Below, one piece after another: positions 21,498-29,613 of a DNA stretch of 40,205 bases (the stretch's first letter is position 1; every line of letters begins with the position of its first letter). Origin of the DNA: Rhodospirillaceae bacterium (GTDB lineage Bacteria; Pseudomonadota; Alphaproteobacteria; Rhodospirillales; Casp-alpha2); the NCBI GenBank assembly GCA_002686255.1, contig NZAZ01000147.1, forward strand, positions 1 to 40,205. Direction: 5' to 3'. The notes under the pieces were generated by a model that saw only the letters and a program-made list of their open reading frames with translations, was not told where the DNA came from and did no database searches. The position numbers and the translations under genes were made by a program.

Positions 21498-22042
21498 GGC
21501 AGCGGCTTCGGCTGATCGCTCAAGGAGCGCAAGAAAACAATGACCGCCGCCCGGTCCCGGGGTTTCTTGAGGCCGGCGAAGCTCATCTTGGTGCCTTTGG
21601 CGAAACCCTTGGGATTGGCGAGAAAGGCGTCCAGGTCCTGATACGTCCAGGCGCCGCCGAGACCCTTCAGGGCGCCGGAGAAGCCGTACCCGGCGGCGCC
21701 GGCCTTGGCCCGGCCGACCACGTCCCAGAGGTTGGGACCGACCCTGTTCTTGCCGCCCTTGTCCGTGGTGTGGCATGACTTGCATTTCTTGAACGTTTTT
21801 ACGCCGGCGACGGCGTCGGCCGAGGCCAGCAGGGCCGAAACGTCCATTCCGCCGGAAGCCTGTTCCGCGGCCGGTTTTTTCGCCGTTTCGGGGGCCGCTC
21901 CGGAACCGCCCTCGATCTTGAAGGCGGCGGCTTGCAAGGGTTCGGCAGCGACCAGGGCGTCGCCGATCCAGTTGGATCCCCAGGCGATCCAGGCCGCCAA
22001 CATGAACGAAAAGCCGATCTTTTCAAACGTAGAGAACTGCAT
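21494..22042 (-). CDS. cycM: Membrane-anchored cytochrome c (CycM-like)
   Basis: 182 residues with an uncleaved N-terminal anchor (about 8-33) and an Ala/Pro-rich linker (45-65). A class-I cytochrome c domain follows, with the haem motif CKSCH at 87-91 and the axial methionine in GTKMSFAGL (M153). CycM carries electrons from the bc1 complex to a terminal oxidase on the periplasmic face. It is divergent from kdsB, and the cycM/kdsB/pheA neighbourhood is common in alphaproteobacteria. hisN overlaps its stop, so both are probably translated from one mRNA. Confidence 0.9.
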   Translation of the reverse strand: MQFSTFEKIGFSFMLAAWIAWGSNWIGDALVAAEPLQAAAFKIEGGSGAAPETAKKPAAEQASGGMDVSALLASADAVAGVKTFKKCKSCHTTDKGGKNRVGPNLWDVVGRAKAGAAGYGFSGALKGLGGAWTYQDLDAFLANPKGFAKGTKMSFAGLKKPRDRAAVIVFLRSLSDQPKPLP

Positions 22043-22227
22043 GGCGCCCTTTCCCGTGGGCCGGCCGCGAGGGCGGCCGGGAGGGTAACAAGTAGGGTTG
22101 CAACAGGGGAATGGTGCCTCATGGCGGCCTTTGGTTCAATAACCGCTTCGCCGCCCCTTCGCCGCCGTCCCGGAAGGGGCCGTCAAACCTGTTTTCCCCG
22201 GACTTTCATGCGGTTATGGTGCCAACC

Positions 22228-22971
22228 ATGAGCGTCCCTGAAAACCCGATCATCGTCATCCCGGCGCGCATGGCGGCGACGCGTCTGCCGGGCAAGCCGA
22301 TCGCCGACATCCACGGCGTGCCGATGATCGTCCACGTCTGGCGCCGGGCCGTGGAAGTTGATATCGGGCCGGTGATCGTCGCCTGCGGTGATTTCGAGAT
22401 CATCGACGCGGTGAAGGAGGCCGGCGGCGATGCCCTTTACACCAATCCCGATCATGCTTCGGGGTCGGACAGGGTTTTCGAGGCGATGCATACGGCGGAC
22501 CCGTTAAAACGCCACGATGGCGTCATCAACCTGCAAGGGGACCTGCCGACCATCGAGCCCGAAATCATCCGTGCTGTGCTGGAGCCGCTTTCCGAGGCCG
22601 CCGTCGATATCTCGACGCTGGCGGCCGAGATCACCGAGGGCGCCGAAAGGGATGACCCAAACGTGGTCAAGGCGGTGCTGTCGATGGCCGACGGGGCCGA
22701 TTGCGGCCGCGCCCTTTATTTCAGCCGCGCCACCGTCCCTTCGCACCCCGGCTCGCACTATCACCACATCGGGATTTACGCGTTCCGGCGCCCGGCGTTG
22801 GAGATGTTCGTCAAGCTGCCCCGGGGCAAGTTGGAACAGCAGGAGAAGCTGGAGCAGCTCCGCGCCCTGGAGGCCGGCATGCGCATCGACGCCCGGCTCG
22901 TTGACACGGTTCCGTTGGGTGTCGATACTCCCGCCGATCTTGAACGCGCCCGCGAACTGCTCGCGCCCTGA
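22228..22971 (+). CDS. kdsB: 3-deoxy-manno-octulosonate cytidylyltransferase
   Basis: 247-residue CMP-Kdo synthetase that activates Kdo for lipopolysaccharide inner core assembly. Landmarks are IPARMAATRLPGKP (11-24, nucleotide binding), NPDHASGSDR (73-82), INLQGDLPTI (100-109, metal aspartate) and HIGIYAFRR. The start MSVPENP at 22228 gives the usual family N-terminus; an ATG four codons earlier is possible, and neither has a good ribosome site. It is co-transcribed with pheA, 16 bases downstream. It implies a Gram-negative envelope with Kdo-type LPS. Confidence 0.95.
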   Translation: MSVPENPIIVIPARMAATRLPGKPIADIHGVPMIVHVWRRAVEVDIGPVIVACGDFEIIDAVKEAGGDALYTNPDHASGSDRVFEAMHTADPLKRHDGVINLQGDLPTIEPEIIRAVLEPLSEAAVDISTLAAEITEGAERDDPNVVKAVLSMADGADCGRALYFSRATVPSHPGSHYHHIGIYAFRRPALEMFVKLPRGKLEQQEKLEQLRALEAGMRIDARLVDTVPLGVDTPADLERARELLAP

Positions 22972-22987
22972 GCCCGAAAGCAACGCC

Positions 22988-23851
22988 ATGACCAAGCCCG
23001 AAAACACCATCGCCTTCCAGGGCGCCCCCGGCGCTTATTCGGATTTGGCTTGCCGCGGCGCTTATCCGGGGATGACGACCCTGCCCTGCCGGTCCTTCGA
23101 GTATACTTTCGATGCGGTTTGCGAAGGCAAGGCGGCGCTGGCGATGATCCCGATCGAGAATTCCGTCGCCGGGCGGGTCGCCGACATCCACCACCTGTTG
23201 CCGGAATCGGGCCTTCATATCGTCGCCGAACATTTCCAACGCGTGAACCATCACCTGCTCGGCGTGCCGGGAGCCGAGATCGGCGACCTGACCCACGTGC
23301 ACAGCCACATTCACGCACTCAATCAATGCCGCAATCTGATCCGCGAGCTGGGCCTGGAGCCGGTCGAACACGTGGACACCGCCGGAGCGGCGGCCGACGT
23401 GGCGGCGGCCGGCGACAAGACCCAAACCGCCATCGCGTCCGAGCTGGCGGCCGAGATGGACGGGCTTCAGTCGCTCAAAGCCAATATCGAAGACGCCGAA
23501 CACAACACCACCCGCTTCGTCGTCATGGCCGCGGAGCCCCGGAATCCGGGGCCGGAATCGGAACACGTATTGACCAGCTTCGTGTTCCGTGTGCGCAACG
23601 TGCCGGCGGCGCTCTACAAGGCACTCGGCGGGTTCGCCACCAATGGGGTCAACCTGACGAAGCTGGAAAGTTACGTCGGCGGCGGTTTCGTCGCCGCCCA
23701 GTTCTACGCCGATGCCGAGGGCCACCCCGAACAGAAGGCGCTGAAGCTGGCGCTGGAGGAACTCGCCTTCATCACCCACGAGATCAAGATTCTGGGCGTC
23801 TATCCGGGCCATCCCTTCCGTCAACAGCAGAACGAGGCGGCGGAGGATTGA
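22988..23851 (+). CDS. pheA: Prephenate dehydratase
   Basis: 287 residues. Prephenate dehydratase domain (about 6-180) containing IPIENSVAGRV (54-64) and the catalytic NTTRFVV (173-179), followed by an ACT regulatory domain (about 196-275) with GVNLTKLESY, the phenylalanine-binding ESRP-like site. It converts prephenate to phenylpyruvate for phenylalanine synthesis and is expected to be feedback-inhibited by Phe. There is no chorismate mutase domain, as usual in alphaproteobacteria. The frame is open far upstream inside kdsB, but ATG 22988 gives the conserved start MTKPENTIAFQGAPGAYSD. Confidence 0.95.
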   Translation: MTKPENTIAFQGAPGAYSDLACRGAYPGMTTLPCRSFEYTFDAVCEGKAALAMIPIENSVAGRVADIHHLLPESGLHIVAEHFQRVNHHLLGVPGAEIGDLTHVHSHIHALNQCRNLIRELGLEPVEHVDTAGAAADVAAAGDKTQTAIASELAAEMDGLQSLKANIEDAEHNTTRFVVMAAEPRNPGPESEHVLTSFVFRVRNVPAALYKALGGFATNGVNLTKLESYVGGGFVAAQFYADAEGHPEQKALKLALEELAFITHEIKILGVYPGHPFRQQQNEAAED

Positions 23852-23866
23852 CTCAGCGTTGTTTGA

Positions 23867-24844
23867 CTAGGCGCCAACGTCCTCGAGCCAGCCTTCGATC
23901 AGCCAGCGGGAAATCGAATCCTTGCGCGGCAGGCGCTTTTCGCCGGGGGTTGCGGCGCCCCATTCGCCGAACGAGCGCACCTGTTCGGGCCGGAACCATT
24001 GCGCGTCCTCGACCTCGCGGTCGTCGATCTCGATATCCGTGGTTTCGGCCCGGACCCGAAACCCCAACATCAGCGACGACGGGAACGGCCACGGCTGCGA
24101 CGCCTTGTATTCGACGTTGGCGACGCGGACGCCGGATTCCTCCAACACCTCGCGGGCGACGGCTTCTTCGAGGGTTTCCCCGGGCTCGACGAAACCGGCC
24201 AGGGTCGAATACATGCCTTCGGCCCAGCGGCTTTGCCGGCCGAGCAGGCAGGCCGGGCCGTTTCCTTGCGGATTGTCGTGAGACACCAGCATGATAACCG
24301 CCGGGTCGGTGCGCGGAAAATGGTTGTGGGGATCTTCGGCGTTGGCGCAACGGCGCCGGTGCCCGCCGTCGTGGCTTTCCGTCGGGTTGCCGCACAGCCC
24401 GCAAAAGACATGCCCTCGGTGCCAGTGCATGAACCCCCGGGCATAGGCCAAGAGCGCCGCTTCCGGCCCCGCCATCAGGGCGCCGACGCGGCGAAGGTCG
24501 TGGAATTCGCCACCGCCGGCAAGCGCGTCGCGGGCGCTGTCGTCCCGTTCGGAAATATCGGCGGCGAAATAGGCGGTATCGCCGTCGAGCCCCAACAACG
24601 TCACGTGATCGGCCTCGGCGAGCAGGGCTTGCGCCTCCTTGCCGTCAAGGAGCACCGCCTCAGGCGTGTCGCCGGGGGTGCCCTCGATGGTCGCGGCGCC
24701 GGGGCTGATCAGGCTGCGGTCCCGCCACACGGGAACGATCCGGGTTTTTTCGTCGGCCCGCCGCCCGGCGATCCAGGCGTCGTCGCGGCGCCGATGATGG
24801 GCGCGGTCAAGCCCGACGGCGGTATAGCTTAGGTTTTTGCCCAT
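23867..24844 (-). CDS. nudC: NAD-capped RNA / NADH pyrophosphatase
   Basis: 325-residue Nudix hydrolase that splits NADH or removes NAD caps from RNA. The Nudix box runs from 217 to 239 (GFVEPGETLEEAVAREVLEESGV), and the NudC-specific SQPWPFPSS motif is at 249-257. The zinc ribbon has C148, C151 and C166, but the fourth ligand position, five residues after C166, is D171 rather than Cys. Nearby H173 and H175 could substitute. Length is normal for alphaproteobacterial NudC with its extra N-terminal domain. It is convergent with pheA (15-base gap) and divergent from the lipoprotein gene. Confidence 0.93.
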   Translation of the reverse strand: MGKNLSYTAVGLDRAHHRRRDDAWIAGRRADEKTRIVPVWRDRSLISPGAATIEGTPGDTPEAVLLDGKEAQALLAEADHVTLLGLDGDTAYFAADISERDDSARDALAGGGEFHDLRRVGALMAGPEAALLAYARGFMHWHRGHVFCGLCGNPTESHDGGHRRRCANAEDPHNHFPRTDPAVIMLVSHDNPQGNGPACLLGRQSRWAEGMYSTLAGFVEPGETLEEAVAREVLEESGVRVANVEYKASQPWPFPSSLMLGFRVRAETTDIEIDDREVEDAQWFRPEQVRSFGEWGAATPGEKRLPRKDSISRWLIEGWLEDVGA

Positions 24845-24999
24845 CGGCGAAACCTGACACAGCGCCGCTTTGCTGACAACAGGCGCCCGCCCTGTCCGGC
24901 AGCAGGAGTAATTTCATCTTTGTTTCCAGGGGTTTAGGTTTTGTTAAGAATTCCTGCCTAGCTTGGTCGCACTTCTTGCGGTTCTCAGCCCTCTGGGTG

Positions 25000-25043
25000 C
25001 CCCGGCCTAGAAGCCCGGGGTAGGGGGAACGAAGGAGGTTCCG
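25000..25043 (+). promoter_or_regulatory. Hairpin and ribosome site ahead of the lipoprotein gene
   Basis: CCCCGG (25000-25005) can pair with CCGGGG (25015-25020) around a nine-base loop, just upstream of a strong GAAGGAGG ribosome site ending about six bases before the ATG at 25044. The rest of the 199-base divergent gap contains AT-rich sequence but no promoter I can name. Confidence 0.35.
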
Positions 25044-25565
25044 ATGAAGGCATGGGGGGTCAACCCGACCCGGTCGGCCTTGTTGGCGGCGGTGGCGCTG
25101 CTGGTGGCCGGCTGTACGGTCACGCCCGACATGGTGGGTTTCATGGCGCCCAGCAGTTGCGCCAAGATCGACCAGAAGGCGGTCAAATACGTCAACTGGA
25201 CCAAGGTGCCGGTGGTCAACGTCCGCATCCGCCAGAACGAATACTCGCCGATGATCATTCGTCTGCGCCAGGGCTGGCCTTACGTCATCCGCATCCGCAA
25301 TCGCGACGATTACGGCCACGTCTTTCAGGCCAATACCTTTTTCAGCCGGGCCGCGGTCATCAAGACCACCATCGCCGGCGAGGTCAAAGAGGAAACCTGC
25401 TTCGGGGCCATATATATTCCGGCCCAGCAGACGGCGGAGCTGAAACTGGTGGGGGTGGTCGACGGATATTACGAATACACCGACAGCTATTTGTCCATTT
25501 CCAGCGCTTTTTCCCTGGGCCATGACGGCGTCATCATCATCGAAGAACGCACCTCCCGAATCTAA
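25044..25565 (+). CDS. Cupredoxin-like lipoprotein, function unknown
   Basis: 173 residues. A type-II signal peptide ends in the lipobox LVAG-C24. The mature part (about 60-170) is beta-rich with the motif YSPMIIRLRQGWPYVIRIRNRDDYGHVFQANTFF, followed by AELKLVGVVDGYYEYTDSY. This is the layout of a cupredoxin-fold domain whose N-terminal strand hands into a loop with His. Two cysteines remain in the mature part (in APSSCAK and EETCFGA), plus H in YGHVF. Copper ligands are therefore incomplete or atypical, and copper binding cannot be claimed. It probably sits in the periplasm, anchored to a membrane. It is followed by the SRP RNA. Confidence 0.7.
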   Translation: MKAWGVNPTRSALLAAVALLVAGCTVTPDMVGFMAPSSCAKIDQKAVKYVNWTKVPVVNVRIRQNEYSPMIIRLRQGWPYVIRIRNRDDYGHVFQANTFFSRAAVIKTTIAGEVKEETCFGAIYIPAQQTAELKLVGVVDGYYEYTDSYLSISSAFSLGHDGVIIIEERTSRI

Positions 25566-25617
25566 GACCCGAATCCCTACCCTACCGCGGTCCCCGCGCC
25601 GGCCCCAACCGCGAGTG

Positions 25618-25646
25618 TTGGAGGGCGGCGGGGCAACTGGTATAGT
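25618..25646 (+). promoter_or_regulatory. Promoter of the SRP RNA gene
   Basis: TTGGAG (25618-25623) and TATAGT (25641-25646) with a 17-base spacer form a near-consensus sigma-70 promoter. It is placed seven bases before the predicted first nucleotide of the SRP RNA. Confidence 0.7.
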
Positions 25647-25652
25647 GGTTCC

Positions 25653-25748
25653 GGGAGACTGGCGCCGGACAGGCGTCTCGCCAACCCGGTCAGGTCCGGA
25701 AGGAAGCAGCCGTAACGAGTTTCCGCCTGGGTCGGTGTCCAGCCTCCC
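25653..25748 (+). ncRNA. ffs: Signal recognition particle RNA, small bacterial (4.5S) type
   Basis: The invariant domain-IV sequence GGTCAGGTCCGGAAGGAAGC (about 25689-25708, binding site of Ffh) lies in the middle. The outer ends GGGAG (25653-25657) and CTCCC (25744-25748) pair, as do GACTGG and CCAGC further in. The resulting length of 96 nucleotides is standard. The RNA pairs with Ffh to target membrane proteins to FtsY and the translocon. The position just before dnaX is typical of alphaproteobacteria. Confidence 0.97.
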
Positions 25749-25749
25749 A

Positions 25750-25773
25750 CCCACCGCCGCCGGCGGTGGGTTT
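25750..25773 (+). terminator. Terminator after the SRP RNA
   Basis: CCCACCGCC (25750-25758) and GGCGGTGGG (25762-25770) form a perfect 9-bp stem with a three-base loop, followed by TTT. It directly follows the SRP RNA and precedes dnaX by 20 bases. Confidence 0.75.
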
Positions 25774-25793
25774 CGAATGTCATCGGATTGGCA

Positions 25794-27644
25794 ATGACCG
25801 AGACCGCCCCCCCCGATTCGGAAACAACCGCCTCCGGCGCCCCCTATCAGGTCCTTGCCCGAAAATACCGCCCGGACACCTTCGCCGGCCTGATCGGCCA
25901 GGACGCGATGGTGCGGACGTTGACCAACGCCATCCGTTCCGACCGCCTGGCGCAGGCCTTTATCCTGACCGGTGTCCGGGGTGTCGGCAAAACGTCGACG
26001 GCGCGGATCATCGCCCGGTCGCTCAACTGCGTCGGCACAGATGGCGGTGGCGACCCGACGTCCGACCCATGCGGGGTGTGCGAGCACTGCCGGGCCATCG
26101 CCGAGGACCGGCACGTGGACGTACTGGAAATGGACGCCGCCAGCCGCACCGGCGTCGACGATATCCGCGAGATCATCGACGGCGTGCGTTACCGCCCGAC
26201 GACGGCCAGGTTCAAGATTTACATCATCGACGAAGTCCACATGTTGTCCAAACACGCCTTCAACGCGCTGTTGAAGACGCTCGAGGAGCCGCCCGAGCAT
26301 GTGAAATTCGTTTTCGCCACCACCGAGGTCCGCAAGGTTCCGGTGACGGTGCTCAGCCGCTGTCAGCGATTCGACCTCAGGCGCGTCGACATGGAGACGT
26401 TGACGAAGCATTTCAGGGACATTACCGAAAAGGAAGGCGCCCGGGTCTCCGAGGCCGCCCTTCACCTGATTTCCCGGGCCGCCGACGGCAGCGTCCGCGA
26501 CGGCCTCAGCCTTCTCGATCAGGCCATTTCCCACTCCGCCCGCGGAGAGGGCGGCGAAATCGACGACGCCGAGGTCCGCGAAATGCTGGGCTTGGCCGAC
26601 CGCTCGCAAAGCTTCCAACTTCTTGAGGCCGTCCTGGCCGGCGACGTGGCCCCGGCGCTGAAGCTTCTCGATCAGCTCTACCGGGAAGGCGCCGACCCGC
26701 TGGCCGTTCTCGAGGACCTTCTGGAAATCACCCACTGGCTGACGCGGATCAAGGTCGTCCCCGATACCGCCGACGCGCCCCAGGTGCCTGAAATCGAACG
26801 GGTCCGGGGCAAGGACCTGGAAGGCCGCCTGTCGATGGCGGCGCTGGCCCGGGCCTGGCAGATGCTGCTCAAGGGTCTGGCCGAGGCGCGCCAGGCGCCG
26901 TCGCCGATCCAGGCGGCGGAGATGATCCTGGTCCGGATGGCCTATATCGCCGAACTGCCGACGCCGGCCGATGCGATCCGCGAACTGGACCGGGGCTCAG
27001 AGCAGGGGCCGGAGAAAAATCCGGCCGGGGGCGAAGGGGAAAAACCCCTTAAATCCCCGCCCCGGAAAGCCACGGAAGCCGAATCCGGGACGCCGCCGCC
27101 CGAGGCCCAATTGACCGGCACCGGCGATGCGCCGGTGGTTCCGCCGCCGGCGTCCGAGGCGGCGCCGGAGACGGTTCCCGGGGCGATGGACAGGCCCGAC
27201 CCCGTGACCCTGGAGCGGATTGCGGCGCTGGCCGCCGACACGGGCCGGGACCGGCTGCACCGTTTCCTCACCGGCGACGTGCGGTTGACCCGCTTCGAGC
27301 CGGGGCGGATCGAGTTCAACACCCGCGCCGGGGCATCGGGGGACATGGTTGAAGCCCTTCGCGAGTTCCTCAACCGCGCCACGGCCCGGCCCTGGACGGT
27401 GACCGTTTCCAACGAAGCCGGGGCGCCGACCCTGGAACAGCAGCAACGGCAACAGGGGGGGGCCAGGGACTTAAAGGCCGAGGCCGCCGGCCATCCCCTG
27501 GTCAAGGCGGTGTTGGAAACCTTTCCCGGCGCCACCATCGAGGAAATCCGCCCGGCGCCGGAGCCGGAAACCGGCCAAGGCCTCCGGCCTGAAAGCGGAG
27601 AAGACGCTTTGGATAAGAGCGGGGAGGATTCTGGCGGCGGCTGA
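25794..27644 (+). CDS. dnaX: DNA polymerase III subunit tau (and possibly gamma)
   Basis: 616-residue clamp-loader ATPase. The N-terminal AAA+ domain has Walker A GVRGVGKT (60-67), zinc-finger cysteines C79, C93, C96 and C99, Walker B IYIIDEVHML and the arginine-finger region VLSRCQRFDLRR. The domain III oligomerisation region follows. A Pro/Glu-rich linker (about 400-470) leads to the tau-specific C-terminus. ATG 25794 is used as start (a TTG lies two codons earlier). A run of five A at 27040-27044 could let ribosomes slip to a TAA at 27050-27052, giving a gamma-like 419-residue product. The usual downstream ybaB-recR genes are absent; a MITE-like element follows 62 bases later. Confidence 0.96.
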   Translation: MTETAPPDSETTASGAPYQVLARKYRPDTFAGLIGQDAMVRTLTNAIRSDRLAQAFILTGVRGVGKTSTARIIARSLNCVGTDGGGDPTSDPCGVCEHCRAIAEDRHVDVLEMDAASRTGVDDIREIIDGVRYRPTTARFKIYIIDEVHMLSKHAFNALLKTLEEPPEHVKFVFATTEVRKVPVTVLSRCQRFDLRRVDMETLTKHFRDITEKEGARVSEAALHLISRAADGSVRDGLSLLDQAISHSARGEGGEIDDAEVREMLGLADRSQSFQLLEAVLAGDVAPALKLLDQLYREGADPLAVLEDLLEITHWLTRIKVVPDTADAPQVPEIERVRGKDLEGRLSMAALARAWQMLLKGLAEARQAPSPIQAAEMILVRMAYIAELPTPADAIRELDRGSEQGPEKNPAGGEGEKPLKSPPRKATEAESGTPPPEAQLTGTGDAPVVPPPASEAAPETVPGAMDRPDPVTLERIAALAADTGRDRLHRFLTGDVRLTRFEPGRIEFNTRAGASGDMVEALREFLNRATARPWTVTVSNEAGAPTLEQQQRQQGGARDLKAEAAGHPLVKAVLETFPGATIEEIRPAPEPETGQGLRPESGEDALDKSGEDSGGG

Positions 27645-27706
27645 CGGACTGGGCCCGGGTCTGGGAAAAAAACGGCGGCGCGGACAGGCGGCTTATTCGA
27701 AAGTAT

Positions 27707-27915
27707 TCGCGGGCTGCTGAAAAAGTGGATTTTCTCCAACAATCCTCCTTCCTTCGCCCGCCGAAGCGGGCTTCGCGAAGGCGGGTCGACACGCTCGCTT
27801 GCGCTCGCTGCTCTGGATGAGGAGTTGCATTTCCTTATGCCTCACCCCGGGGAGGACCGGAGGTCCGTCTCGAAGGGTAATTGCTCCAGATCATGTTTTT
27901 TTCAGCAGCCTGCTA
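27707..27915. mobile_element. MITE-like element, copy 2
   Basis: 209 bp ending in TTTTTCAGCAGCCTGCTA (27898-27915); the left end matches it in inverted orientation except for two bases near the tip. The left 30 bases and the right 130 are close to copy 1 at 6219-6430. The left-centre differs: copy 1 has a CTTCGAGACG/GGCTCCTCAGGATGA module, whereas this copy has a CGCCCGCCGAAGCGGGC palindrome. Modular exchange inside conserved ends is typical of composite MITEs. It lies between dnaX and the ANL ligase cassette. Confidence 0.85.
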
Positions 27916-28072
27916 GTTGGTGCCGCCGTGGGGGTGGCGGATCGGTCGTTTCGGCGCTTGATTGTTATTTTCTGGAATCAGAGTAATTGTTTTTTTGTCG
28001 GGGAAATATCGGTAATTTCGTCAAAATCGTTTTTTCCGTTCCGCCGTTTCATCAACCAGATCGCGACATAAT
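27916..28072 (+). promoter_or_regulatory. AT-rich leader of the ANL ligase cassette
   Basis: From about 27955 the DNA is clearly richer in A+T than the flanking genes, with runs of T. TTGATT at 27958-27963 is a possible -35 box, but no good -10 follows at 16-18 bases. No ribosome site of note precedes the GTG at 28073. The base composition break beside a mobile element suggests an imported segment. Confidence 0.4.
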
Positions 28073-29587
28073 GTGACAGATCACGAAACCGTATTCGACA
28101 CCGTTCTCGGCCGCGAAACCTGGGGCGATCGGCCGGCCGTCCTGGGGGACGAGGCCTGCGGCTACGGTCAACTGCTGGCCGGGGCGGAGCGCCTGAAGGC
28201 TGAGATTTCGAAATCGGGCGCCGGCGATGGCACCCGCGTCGCCATCGCCGTTCCGCCGAGCCGCCATTACGCGACCGCACTGTTGGCCGTCTACCAGGCC
28301 GGCGGCGTGGCCGTTCCCATGAATCCGCGCGCCACCGCGGACGAAAAGGGATACATGCTCGCGCATTGCGGCGCCAAACTGCTGATCACCGATCAGGGGA
28401 GCGGCCAGACCCGGGCTTTCACCGACCCGGCGGCGGAAGCCGTTAGCGATGGCCTTAGGCTCGTGTCCTTGGAGCCGCCCGAAACGGCGTCGCCCGAAAA
28501 GGGCGACTGGGCGATCGTCTACACGTCCGGGAGCACCAGCCGGCCGAAGGGCGTGGTGCTCGGCAAAGACGCCATATCGAGCAACGTCCGGGCCATCGCC
28601 AACGATCTTTCGCTGTCACCCGGCGACAAATCCATCGTCTTCACGCCGCCCGCCTACACCTATGCGCTCAGCCAGACCCTGACCCACCTGTGGGCGGGGG
28701 CGAGCATCCTGCTGTGGCCGCACGGCCTGATGTATCCGGCGGCGATCCTCAAGGCCGTTTCGGAACTGCGCCTGACCGGGCTCGCCGCCAACCCGACATC
28801 GATGCGGATGTTCGCGTCCCTGAAGCGGGCGCCGGGGCGGGACCTCGGCTGCGTCCGCTACGTCAAAAGCGCCGGCCAGCCGCTCTATTCCGTCGTCGCC
28901 CGCGAGATGGCGGCGCTCTTTCCCGAAGCCCGGATTCTGTGTACCTACGGATGCACCGAGAACTCGCCCCGGATCGCCCATTTCTGGCTACCGTCGGAGG
29001 TGCCGGACCGCGATGGCCCGTGGCCGGTCGGCCGTCCCCTGCCCGGCACCGATGTCCGGGTCGTGGACGGTTCAGGGACACCGGTCGCCGACGGCGAAAC
29101 CGGCGACATCCTGATCGCCGGCGCGAGCCTGATGCGTCGTTATTGGAACGACCCCGAGAGCACGCGCAAACAGCTTTCCGACGGATGGTTCCGCTCCGGC
29201 GACCTCGGATATTTCGACGATCAGGGCCGGCTCAACGTCGTCGGACGGGCCGACAACATCATCGGCGTCGGACACGAGAAGGTCTCTCCGGAGGAGGTCG
29301 AGGCGGTCATCTCCAAGATCGACGGCGTGCGTGAGGTGGCGGTCGGCGGCATCGCGGACCCGCTTCTGGATCACGCGCCGGTCGCGCTGCTGGTCCTCGA
29401 CGGCGAAGGAAGCCCGGCGTTGGATGATATCATTCGGGTCTGTAGGGAGAGGCTATCTGCGCCCAAGGTGCCGAGCAAGCTCATCGTCGTCGACGCCATC
29501 CCCAAGACCATGTATGGAAAGCCGGACCGCAAGGCGATCAAGGACCGCATGCGGGAGATCGAGGCCGGCGGGGACATCGGGGTGTGA
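28073..29587 (+). CDS. ANL-superfamily acyl/aminoacyl adenylating enzyme
   Basis: 504-residue AMP-forming ligase. Core motifs are complete: phosphate loop YTSGSTSRPKG (150-160), adenine-binding TYGCTE (291-296), SGDLGYFDDQGRL (375-387), hinge GRADNIIGVGHEKVSPEEVE (391-410) and the catalytic lysine K483 in TMYGKPDRK. It would activate a carboxylic acid as the acyl-AMP and pass it to a thiol. The next gene encodes a carrier-protein domain, so the thiol is probably that phosphopantetheine rather than CoA. This layout recalls DltA-DltC and stand-alone NRPS adenylation domains. Substrate is unknown. GTG is the start. An ATACCAAGGAGCGGTGATAA repeat copy begins on the last base of its stop codon. 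Confidence 0.85.
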   Translation: MTDHETVFDTVLGRETWGDRPAVLGDEACGYGQLLAGAERLKAEISKSGAGDGTRVAIAVPPSRHYATALLAVYQAGGVAVPMNPRATADEKGYMLAHCGAKLLITDQGSGQTRAFTDPAAEAVSDGLRLVSLEPPETASPEKGDWAIVYTSGSTSRPKGVVLGKDAISSNVRAIANDLSLSPGDKSIVFTPPAYTYALSQTLTHLWAGASILLWPHGLMYPAAILKAVSELRLTGLAANPTSMRMFASLKRAPGRDLGCVRYVKSAGQPLYSVVAREMAALFPEARILCTYGCTENSPRIAHFWLPSEVPDRDGPWPVGRPLPGTDVRVVDGSGTPVADGETGDILIAGASLMRRYWNDPESTRKQLSDGWFRSGDLGYFDDQGRLNVVGRADNIIGVGHEKVSPEEVEAVISKIDGVREVAVGGIADPLLDHAPVALLVLDGEGSPALDDIIRVCRERLSAPKVPSKLIVVDAIPKTMYGKPDRKAIKDRMREIEAGGDIGV

Positions 29588-29606
29588 TACCAAGGAGCGG
29601 TGATAA
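29587..29606 (+). repeat. Outer-arm copy of the hisN inverted-repeat element
   Basis: ATACCAAGGAGCGGTGATAA is identical to the outer arm of the 20382-20699 element. It starts on the final A of the ligase stop codon and ends seven bases before the ACP-GNAT start. Its AAGGAG could act as a distant ribosome site for the next gene, 16 bases ahead of the ATG. Confidence 0.75.
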
Positions 29607-29613
29607 ACCCGGG

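Noticed and set aside
22111..22227. Extended N-terminus of kdsB
   Set aside because: The extra 39 codons lie outside the conserved family start and in the kdsB/cycM divergent gap; MSVPENPIIVIPAR is the normal beginning.
24807..26735. Open frame of 642 codons on - across the lipoprotein, ffs and dnaX
   Set aside because: It passes through the SRP RNA and antisense to dnaX motifs, which cannot be coding on both strands in this way.
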